From contig SCFE01000026.1 in the NCBI GenBank assembly GCA_004352715.1, positions 1,125,861 through 1,189,860 on the forward strand: DNA of 64,000 bases. The letters run 5' to 3'. Below the pieces are notes generated by a model. It had not been told where the DNA came from. It did no database searches and saw only the letters and a list, made by a program, of their open reading frames with translations. Made by a program: the position numbers and the translations under genes. Below, piece by piece: positions 14,001 to 26,000 of this stretch. Position 1 is the stretch's first letter, and the number at the start of each line of letters is the position of its first letter. This DNA comes from Hofstenia miamia (Eukaryota; Xenacoelomorpha; Acoela).

Positions 14001-17000
14001 CTACAGCAAAATTGAAGAAGACTGTTGCTAGTCGAATTGGTCGAAACCCACACAGATCGAATAGAAAAATGGCAAGACAAAAGTTAGTGAAGGGACCATT
14101 CGAAAGGTCGTAAAGAAACAGCTGGGCTATAAGTCATTAAGGTTTTCCAAGCGACACTTCCCGTTTTTAATGGAAACGTTGATGTCGGCCTAGCCGCAGG
14201 ATCAGACGAACGTTTATCTGAGGATATGCGTTTGCCAGTTGCATTTAATAAAGATAGGCAGGTGGCAGCCACAACTGCTGCGGNTGCTTGCACTGCGATT
14301 GTTTTGAGCGGCTTAGCCCGCAATTCCAATGGAGTCCCAGATGGAGACTGGGTGGAGTGTAGAGATGAGACCATCTCCGAAGTCCAAGCTGAGGGTATAG
14401 AACACATTAAAAAATTTTGCGAACCTTCGAAACTTCGAGTAGCGTTAGGGTTAGTTATATCGACGAAAGTCACCTTTTACGCCATTAATCACCATACAGG
14501 CACAATAATGAATGAACTCTCAGGATACGTGAACAAGTAATTTAAAATGTTCTATTCCACTATGACTAATGAGTATAAAGTCAAATTCGTCCACGCTTTG
14601 GGGCACTATGCTTCAACACGTTATGTCTTTGAAAAACTAGGCATCGATAACGTAATTGCAACTGTAGACCCTTTTCATGAGCAACCCACATTTGGATTCG
14701 AAGTCAGCGATGACATTGCTTTAAGAGTTGCTGGATGCCCAGCAGGGCTCGCCAGAGTAGGTGTAGTTTTAGCAGCTTTCCGAGCCGTATGTGTCTCTGC
14801 TTACCTTTCTTACTTCCCTGAATTCCCTGATTTACAACCTTTACTTTAACTGCATCAAGAGTTCAAAGATATAAAGAAATGTAGACGCTCAGCAATTTGG
14901 GCCCCATACGTGTTTGACAGTAGAGAGACCAGGACAGACTGGCTCAGCATCGCGGACAGTGTTATCGGGCGTTTAGGGACCTATATNCATTTGTCCACCA
15001 TCGAACAGTAAAGCTCAAAAAGTAAATTTTTGAATACCCTAATATATATACAGGGTGCGTAATATGTTTAGAAACATGTTTATTTATTAGTCTAAAAAAT
15101 GACCAATCAAATACAGGATAGAGATAAAATAGAAATAATTACTATTTTCGATACGTGTTTACATTCAACGGTTGATTTTTGCTTTAGACTTTCTTTCCTT
15201 TAATTGGTGTCAAATTGAACAAAAACGAGCTGCCAATGTTGAATTGTATCAATGTGGAAAACGCCAATATGAAATATTTCATGCACTTAAGCAGCATAAG
15301 ATTAGTAGAAGTATTATTTCCAAAACAATAAAGCGGTATCAGAAAATGGGGAAATTGGAAAATGGACCCAAGTCAGGGCGTCCTGTAACTGCAGCTACAG
15401 CAAAATTGAAGAAGACTGTTGCTAGTCGAATTGGTCGAAACCCACACAGATCGAATAGAAAAATGGCAAGACAAAAGTTAGTGAAGGGACCATTCGAAAG
15501 GTCGTAAAGAAACAGCTGGGCTATAAGTCATTAAGGTTTTCCAAGCGACACTTCCCGTTTTTAATGGAAACGTTGATGTCGGCCTAGCCGCAGGATCAGA
15601 CGAACGTTTATCTGAGGATATGCGTTTGCCAGTTGCATTTAATAAAGATAGGCAGGTGGCAGCCACAACTGCTGCGGTGTGGGCTTATAAAAAGTGCGGC
15701 AAGAATGACGACGTAGCTGAGTACTATGTATCTGCTTGCACTGCGATTGTTTTGAGCGGCTTAGCCCGCAATTCCAATGGAGTCCCAGATGGAGACTGGG
15801 TGGAGTGTAGAGATGAGACCATCTCCGAAGTCCAAGCTGAGGGTATAGAACACATTAAAAAATTTTGCGAACCTTCGAAACTTCGAGTAGCGTTAGGGTT
15901 AGTTATATCGACGAAAGTCACCTTTTACGCCATTAATCACCATACAGGCACAATAATGAATGAACTCTCAGGATACGTGAACAAGTAATTTAAAATGTTC
16001 TATTCCACTATGACTAATGAGTATAAAGTCAAATTCGTCCACGCTTTGGGGCACTATGCTTCAACACGTTATGTCTTTGAAAAACTAGGCATCGATAACG
16101 TAATTGCAACTGTAGACCCTTTTCATGAGCAACCCACATTTGGATTCGAAGTCAGCGATGACATTGCTTTAAGAGTTGCTGGATGCCCAGCAGGGCTCGC
16201 CAGAGTAGGTGTAGTTTTAGCAGCTTTCCGAGCCGTATGTGTCTCTGCTTACCTTTCTTACTTCCCTGAATTCCCTGATTTACAACCTTTACTTTAACTG
16301 CATCAAGAGTTCAAAGATATAAAGAAATGTAGACGCTCAGCAATTTGGGCCCCATACGTGTTTGACAGTAGAGAGACCAGGACAGACTGGCTCAGCATCG
16401 CGGACAGTGTTATCGGGCGTTTAGGGACCTATATTATAGTCACAAGACCCAGAAGTACTCTAGCTCAGAGTCTCCATTTTTCCGTCGCAAAAGTGAGTAG
16501 CTACGCAGATTCTAACGAGCAGTGAGAGCAGCTTTTAGTCCGTAGTCGTGAAAAGAGCAGAAAGCACATGGAACAGGCATTGGAGACACTCACTTATGTT
16601 ACCGGATCTGTCCCTGAGGCAACCCTCAACTTGTATAGGTCTACCTTTGGAGCTGGCGCTATGTCCACAAGTGTTTCAGCTAGTAGCAAGGCCATTGGCT
16701 TACCCCCAGAGGCTGAAGTTTCCTCTGATTCCGAAGATGCTGCCGAAACAGATATTGCAGAGACTTCCACAGCTTCTCCGAAAAAGAGAAAGCTCAGATA
16801 TCACGACAAACCTAAAAGTAAGAAACCCAAGAGATTTTACAAAAAACACCATTTGTGGCCTCCAATATTTATCTTATTCTAGCTTGAGAGAACTTGCATA
16901 TATTGAACAGAACTTTCGACTTATAGGATTTTTTAAGCTACGTATTTCAGATATTTTGAACAATTCTTTTAAAGAATCTGTACAATTTTTGAATGATTTT

Positions 17001-20000
17001 TTTAAAGCAAAATTCAATTGCTATTGCTTTGGAAGCAAATTGTACAGAATTTCAAGTTAAATTTTCGAAAATATGTAGCACCAAAAATCGCGTTTTTTTT
17101 AAAGTATCTAGAGGTATAAAACGGGCATCCTTCATCAATGCTTCATATTCAATATTTGTTGAACATTTATTTTTGAAAAATATGCAAACATTGTTAATTT
17201 AAGCCACAACAATTAACAAAATTGAGACAACAGATAGAAAATTGTGAATTACAGTAGGCTAGAATATGAGTCATTTAAGACAACTTCAGACTTGATTCTG
17301 GAAAATAAGGAATTACCCGACAACATTGAAATAGTTTATAATGTTGACTTCAAAAATTCCTCAAAGTTTGCATTTAAGGAAGCTAAAAGTAGGTTGAAAT
17401 CATCCATTAAATCCAATTTCAAAAGGGTTATTTCAGCTGCTTTGTGAAAAGTTATGGCCTCCAAACTGTTCAAGGAACTCTAATTGATACTAATAACAAG
17501 AAAGAAATAATAAAGTTCCGTGGGTGAAAATACGCCAAAAGAGGAACAGACATCAAATTTTCGTTCTCGATACTTTTTTAGTCAGTGATCAAGTATATGA
17601 TGAACTATCCATGATTTGCAATCACTTGCCTCCGATATAAAACAATTGTTGCTTTGCATCTAGATCGTTTGTCTAACCATAAAACTATGTGAAGATGAAG
17701 CGACCTTAACACGCAATAGTTGAACTTTTCAATTATTTCACAAATTATTCATCACATTCTGTAAATACGGCCATACTTTTACAATTGCAAGGTGCAAGGA
17801 AAATGATGAAATCGCACTTTTTCTGGAAATTAATGATTCAATTCTTAATCCTATCATCATAATTGATGATAAAGTTGTCAATTTAAATATTATTTTATCT
17901 GGTGACATGAAATTTCTTCTGTAGTATTAGGCTTAAATAGTGCTACGGTAAGCCACTCATGTATTTATTGTTATGTGCATAAACGAGATAGACATGACAT
18001 GTCTTTCGAAATGCTTCATCATTCCCAAGAAAATATTATGCGTCCGATATCAGATCCCATTGGAAAATTTGGAAAAATTCATTTATCTCTTTATAAATAT
18101 ACCCTTAGATAGAGTATTTCTAATTGAATTGCATTTGTTTTTAAGAATATCTGATATTCTTATCAAATCATTTATAACTTAGGAGATCTCTATGAAATTG
18201 CGAAATTAAGTAAATCTCCTGCAGTACATATTACAAACTTTGAAAATGCAATCAATGATTTGGACATTAATTTTTCAATTTTTGTGAGAGATGATTGTAA
18301 GGAGGGTGGAAAACTAAAACATTCCAGTTTGTTGGGTTCGGAGAGAAAGCTCATTTTTCAAGGTCTAAATGTAGGTTCGTTTGTTTGTGGGCATAGAGTA
18401 AGAAAGGAGTTAGTTGCGACATGATGGAATGCTTTGTATAGTTAGCATCTACCAAAAAGTAACAATGATGATAATACAATTAAGGTATACTTCCAAAAAG
18501 CCAAAGCATTTGTTAATACTTAGCGCGTCTGAAAAGTTTTAATCATGATGTGTGCAAGAGCTATTGAACTCTTCTCTTAATTATTTGTTTTCAAGCTTGA
18601 ATTTTACTCATAATTTTGTTTATAATTATAGAATTTTACTTGTGCAACGAATTATGGAATACGATAAACAACATGCTTGATTTTATGTATACCTTGAAGT
18701 GCAATCGGAGACAAAGCAATTAGACATTTACAACAAATTAAAGAAAGCTTTTCCAAATGCCGCGCCAAGCTATGCAACAATCAGGTTATGATGCCACGAT
18801 TTTGAAAGTGGAAGAAGACAAAGCGTTTGCGATAATCCACGTAGCGGTCGCCCCCGCACTAAAAAAAGAAAGAAAAGCTTTAAGAACTACTTTTGCAATT
18901 TAAAAAAATAGAAAAGCACTCGGAGAGCGCAGACCTCCGCCACGCAGCTTGTGTCCCCCGGATCAGCACCAAAATTTAATGGCTTCCTCCTTGGGAGGAG
19001 ACGCACCTCTGGTAAAAATTTGAGATCAATCCATCTATTACTTTTTCCGTAAACGCTACCAAAAACATAACCTCCTTGGCGGAGGTAATAAACGTGCGTA
19101 ATATTTAACATGTAATTTATCAATAAATCTTATTTTGTTTGGTTGATATCGACAAGCTTTAGAGTCAATCTCGCTCTAAATTTTCCATTATTTTATATCA
19201 TTTATATATTGTTTATGTATGTGACTTAGAAATATATCTCTCCTCAATATTATGAATTATGTTATATAACAATTTCTTCACGTAATGTTTTGTGGATTTC
19301 TATGTAAGTCAATTTATTACAGATAGTATATCAACTAGTTTAATGAAGATAAATTATGATAAATGTGTATATATTTTGTTACTTTGTAATTGAAATGTTT
19401 ATGGAAATGACTCCCCAAAATGATTTACTTTTTGATAATGGCATTTTCTTCCACGAGAAATATTTCAACATTAAATCAAATGATTTTGAAAGAGCTCTGC
19501 TTTTCGCAATTTCAAGATCAAAGAGACGTCCCTATGAATTAGTTCATATAATTTTTAGAATTCACTTAGCTAGAATTCTATTTGGATTCGATCGAAATTA
19601 GCTAGTCAACATTGGAATATCCCGGTAAATGATAGATAGCGAACGCGGGCGTAACGCTTATATATCCCTATATTCAAGTGAAATATATATCTCGTCAAGC
19701 GAATTGTCTCGAAAATTTCGTATGAGAAACGTAAATCGTTGCATATTCATGGATATCATTTGCGTGCCAAGACGTTAGACGATAAAAATTGTTACATTGT
19801 TTATAACACAAGAATATATCTACGCAGTACTCCGTGCATCACTTTTATTAAAATTGAAACGGGACACCAATCATATCCTACGCATTTATGTTCTATTTGT
19901 CATCTTGTACATATTTTGTTAACATTATTGTGTACGTGTAATAATTAATCATATTAGCTGTTAATACAGTCTTGTGCGAAAAGAACGTCGAAAATTTCAA

Positions 20001-23000
20001 ATTTCACGTCAGTGTTTTAATCGCAAAATACTGGTCAACGATGTTTTGCGTTAACGTTGTTATCATAGCCTAACGTTTGAGTCCAAAACATTGCTGTTTG
20101 CACGTTTTGTTTTTAAAATAATGGAGGCTAAATGGACATCCACAGAGATCCAAAAACTTGTTATCCAGAAATTCAAGGAAAAGTATAAAATGAGCGACAT
20201 TGCACTACATCTTTCCCTGCATCAGCCTAGAGTTCAGCGAATAATAAAAGTATACAAAGAAGAAGGTCGAACAGAATACAAGAAACCTGTGGGGCGCCCT
20301 CCAAAGTCAACAGAAAAATCCCAGCGAAATTTGAGACCTCTTGCATTTCTGTGCCCAAAACAGACATCCAGGCAATTAAGAAGCGACTGGGCAGATGGAC
20401 ACAAATATAGTGACTCCGGCGTAAGAAAAATCTTATATAAATATGGGCTTTTTGGAAGAAGATTAGCAAGGAAACCCTTTCTAAACAAAACTCACGTTTT
20501 TTGCCGAATGCGATGGTGCAAGCGCCATAGAAAAAACACCTTGCCGGCCTGGAAGAAGGTAGTCTTTTCTGATGAAACTAGAATAGAACTGAGATCTGGT
20601 CAGGTGGGGAGTATGACCGTTAGCACCGTATTTCATTTTTAGTAATTTTTAAATATCTCAATGAATATGAAAGATAACCTTATGAAATTTTGTGAGGATA
20701 AAGTTCTAGTGCTGGTACGGATGCCCACCAAATGTCAGCTACATATTCTTATTATTTCTATGTTCGGCGGACTTCTAAATTCGGACTACTTTTGAAAATC
20801 GAAAATTTGTTTTTTTATAGTGTTCGAATCAATAGATTTTAAAATAATTTAATATGTAGACATGCATTTTTGTATTAAAGGTGCATACAAAAAATTGTGA
20901 TGTTCTCATCATTATTCACTGAGATATCGCATTTTGAAAACCTTGGATAATGGTGTATTGTATGTTAAATACTGATTAGCTCCTGAACTACTGATCAGAT
21001 TTAAAATTTTTTTAGATATTTGAAATCCTCAAAAAATTCTGCATCGGACCATGTATTTGTTTTTAAAAATCGGCTAAAAACTATCCCAACCTCTGCACAC
21101 AAGTAGACAAAATATGAGATAAGAAGAGATTTTCTTGAATTTTTACCACTTTGAAATAAGGACCTCAACTTCTAGTTAGGGTAGAAGGAGGGCTCCAATC
21201 ACTCCAGAAATTGGTGGGACACTATATTATCGACCCTTCTGAACAACTTTGTAGAAGGACACAAATCTCTATCTCTTAAACTGAAGGCGCTAGGACCCTA
21301 TTTAAATTTGCTGCCTGACCAAAAAGCGCCGTATGTTCAAAAAAATAATGCTGACTTTTTGCAAAATTTTTCAAAAATTTTTAAAACCATATTACGTTAT
21401 TTTAACTCATTTAAAAACTGTTTTTAACAGGTGTTCTAGTTTTAACTATTGATCTCCAATCGTTTAAAAGTGGTTTCAGATTGATACAACAATTATTCAC
21501 TGAGTTATTCATGGTTGAAGTTGGCCTACCCCCATCGAAAAAATAAAATTTCTAACAAAACATATAACCATTAAATGCAACTACTAGACTATCTTGTATA
21601 TGGTTAGCAACAACTTTTCTATATGTAATTTTTTATTTTCTATCGAATAAAACAACTTCGAAGTATATACAGCTATTAGCGATTGAATGCTCAAAAAGTG
21701 ACCTCTAAAAAGCGATAAAAAATATTGGAAATATAAAATTGGACTGCATGTACTAGACTATATTAAAATGTGTTTAATGAAATTTTCTAGATGTAGTTTT
21801 TTATTTACAATCGAAAGAAACTAGTTCCAAGTTGATGCAGCAAGTATTCACAGAGATATTAATGATTGAATTTAGGAAATTAGGTGTTCAAAGACAGGGT
21901 TTCTGGACTTGCTCATGAGGACTTTTCTTCCACCAAGACTGTAAAATATCTTATTCTACATACTTTTTTCATATGTAATTTTTAATTTCCAATCGAATAA
22001 AAGTAGTTTGAAGGTGATGCAGTAAGTATTTGCAGAGTTATTAAGGATTGAACATTTTTACACAAAGTGCTCACAGACAGGTTTTTTACAAATTGTTCAG
22101 AGCAATTTTTCTACAACAAGACTGGAGTATATATGATTTTAAACAACATTTATGAATGTAATTTTTAATTGCCAATCCATTAAAAGTAGTCCCAGGTGGA
22201 TACAAACAGTATTCGCAAAGTTATTACTGTTTTAATTTTCAAACACTACCAAGTATACCGTATGTCTAAATAAACTATAATATCACTAAAACAACATATT
22301 AGAAGAGTCCTAAGTATTCTTAAACAACTTTTCTAGAAGTAATTATTTCTATAAATAGTATGTCATCCATTTTTATGTCAGTTCGCTTTTTTATGATTGT
22401 TGCTACGAGTAAAGAGAAAATAAATTTTTTACGTTCTGGATACCTGGAGTCCGCCTCTTACTCGCTCGATGACACAATCTCAGCCCCAAGCTCGTATAGT
22501 TGATTTATTGGACAGAATTACACAAAGACTCGATGAACTCGAACAACGCCAACCCCCTCCTCAACCTGCTCAACCGGACCCTGCAATTCATACTCAACCT
22601 ACCCAATCTAGTTCTGCACTGCTTCTATCAACAGAACCGTTTACTACTGACTCAATTCCTCTATTATGTCAGCAGATCAACACTTTTATCGCAGCTCTCC
22701 GAACCCCACCAAGAGATCGCTACGAAATCGAGGTCTTACTTGCAGTGCTCAATGAGTACGACGTCCTCTCAGAATCTCTTCGAACAAAAGTCTCTACAAG
22801 AACCAGAACGCTCATCGCCGCTATCACATTTGGATGGCCCGCAACCTTACGTGCATCACACAGCCGAGAGCTCCAACAGTTGGGCATACCACATATCCCA
22901 CCAGTCCCTCAGCCAAGATATTATCTGCAGAACAGTCGACAATACCATGGAGGAAACACCGATAGACGAAATCACAATACCAGAGACAACAGAAAGTCGT

Positions 23001-26000
23001 CTAACCCCTCGAAATAGTACACTTCTCACTCACGTCACCGAATTCGATATACTACAACTCTCCTCACCTCACCTCATACTGTTTCTACAATTTTTCCGCC
23101 TGGCAGTCAAATGGATCTTACACCTATTTTTACTCCGGATCCCGTCACTCACTCTACTCCAATTCCACTAAATTCTTCTTCAGTCTCCGTTATTCCTCAG
23201 CAGCCACCTGCTCATCAACTGGCACTCACAAATATTAACTTGGCAAACATTTCATTACGTCTACCAGACTCCGCTGTTCCCAACTTACGTTAGAAGAGTC
23301 CTAAGTATTCTTAAACAACTTTTCTAGAAGTAATTTTTTATTGCCAATTGAATAAAAGTAGTCCCAAGGTTATAGGGACAGTATTCGCAAAGTTATTACT
23401 GATTTATTTTTCAAACACTCCCAAGTGTATCATATGTCTAAATGAAATACAAACATCAATATCTCGGTCAATATTGATGTTGGGTAAGCTTAAATGTTGG
23501 ATTGCACAGGAATAACAATGCTTACTTGGTTGGTGGTAAGCATGCATAGAGGGATAACACTGCTTACTTTGATGTTGGGTAAGCTTAAATGTTGGATTGC
23601 ACAGGGATAACAATAATGATAGTAAAGCAAGGGGATGGCGCTTTGCATACATAGTATGCAAGGCATTGTCCCCTTTTTTACCAATAAATTTTCATTTTTG
23701 TCTATTAAAAAATTTATATCTAAGCTATGTATATTAGTGCTGTGTACTAAGATGCTTTAAATGTCTGCTCCTGCGTCATTGTAATTTTGAGACGCCTACT
23801 ACATCTCGTCTTTTAAGAAAGCCACCCCAAGTCTTTTCACCTTCTCAAGCAACGTCACCAATTGCAGAAGTTCTGGAAGACAGGTAAAATTCATTTATTT
23901 GTAATAATTTTAAATTGGTTTTAGGAGTTCTGATGAAATAAGTGAGGCTATTCTTCCATCGAAGAAGGCCAAGGAAGTTCACCATGAGGGAANCACTCCC
24001 AAGTGTATCATATGTCTAAATGAAATACAAACATCAATATCTCGGTCAATATTGATGTTGGGTAAGCTTAAATGTTGGATTGCACAGGAATAACAATGCT
24101 TACTTGGTTGGTGGTAAGCATGCATAGAGGGATAACACTGCTTACTTTGATGTTGGGTAAGCTTAAATGTTGGATTGCACAGGGATAACAATAATGATAG
24201 TAAAGCAAGGGGATGGCGCTTTGCATACATAGTATGCAAGGCATTGTCCCCTTTTTTACCAATAAATTTTCATTTTTGTCTATTAAAAAATTTATATCTA
24301 AGCTATGTATATTAGTGCTGTGTACTAAGATGCTTTAAATGTCTGCTCCTGCGTCATTGTAATTTTGAGACGCCTACTACATCTCGTCTTTTAAGAAAGC
24401 CACCCCAAGTCTTTTCACCTTCTCAAGCAACGTCACCAATTGCAGAAGTTCTGGAAGACAGGTAAAATTCATTTATTTGTAATAATTTTAAATTGGTTTT
24501 AGGAGTTCTGATGAAATAAGTGAGGCTATTCTTCCATCGAAGAAGGCCAAGGAAGTTCACCATGAGGGAACATGTGTGTACTGCTCTAAAGTATGCACAA
24601 ATCTCTCGCGTCACATGCTGCAGCACTTTGCCAGTCCGACAACTAGAAGACTGATGACGAAGCTGTCAGTCAAAAGTCGCAGCAAGGGACTGAAAAAATT
24701 CTATTACTGCAAAGTTTGCAGGTATTGTATGGTGACAAAGAGTCACCATAAATTCAAGCATGCTGGCAATTGGGAGACCATCTACCAAGGTAATAATTTG
24801 CACTTTTACAAACCCTAGTACTGTTTAGGTGACCTTACTGTTGGCTTCAAGAAGCCTGTTCTTGACAACTTTTCTACAGAATTTTTGAATTTGCTCTCTC
24901 TCTAATAGGATCAGGAGGAGGGTCTCTTGAAAAAACACTACCTTCCTGGTACAAGAAGGCATCATGCAATAAAGAATTTTAATAATCATGTTTGTACATT
25001 AAAATATTAAATGCCTATTAAATATGAGAATGCTGTTGTATCAGCTTAACCAAATAATTTTAGATGAACTTTCTTAAGAAGATTGCAACAGGGACAGGTG
25101 AATTTCAAGAAATGTACGCTTCAGGGACCTTCCATACCTTCCTAATGCACTTAAAAGATGAGGCGATTATTGGCTCATCTCACTTCAGAAACCACATGAT
25201 TGAAGTGAAAAAGTTTCTGGAATTTGTTATGGGAGAGTCAGTGGATGGCCAGAGAGGGCATTGTATGTTGTAAAGGGAGCCACTAAAAGGTCTTAAATCT
25301 GAAATTGGCAGACAGCAATGTCATTAAGGATTTGCAGCCAAGCTGCTTCAATATGCTAAAGGCTGTCTATTCTGTAATATTTTTATTATCAATATTACTA
25401 TTGAGCTATATTTAGAAAGTCCTCGATTACTTCAGTACCGATCCATTTCCTGATAGGTTCTACTGGAAATGCCTAGTGGCATATCTGATTTTAAATAATG
25501 GTTGCCGTCCTGCAACAATAGAGAACATCACTGTTGGGATGTGGCGAAGGTTCACCTTTTCCAGCTTATTTGTTTAAACTTTTGTTTACGACCCAACATG
25601 AAGGAGCATTTCTAAACAAATTTGTAACTATCTTGGTGATACCTGAGGAAGTTTACAAATTGTATAATTCCAAGGAAGGTTTCAAAACCCAAGATTTGGA
25701 GAAAGTAACAAATGCACTGCCCCAATTCAAAACGTCCAAGCACTATGTTGGAGTGCTGAGTGTTTCGAGTGAAGTTTACTTTAGTGTGCTGAAGATGACA
25801 AAATTCCGTTGTGCATCTGATCAACTAATTGCTGAGCCAGGGAAGAAGTTGTCACTTGCACACGGAAGGACTGCAGAGTATCTGCAAACAATTATGGCAC
25901 ACTTCAAGATTGAAGGCACTTCATATCAAAATTATATGAAGTTAATGATAATTTAGGAACACTAAATTCAGTTATGATCCGAAAAGAGCTGGAGACAATG

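Larger units (their letters stand above)
13594..14986. repeat. Direct duplication, copy 1 (mariner plus EVE)
   Basis: Apart from a 55-nt stretch replaced by one N at 14284, this equals 14988-16434. The two copies are joined by a single N at 14987. Probably an assembly artefact. Confidence 0.85.
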
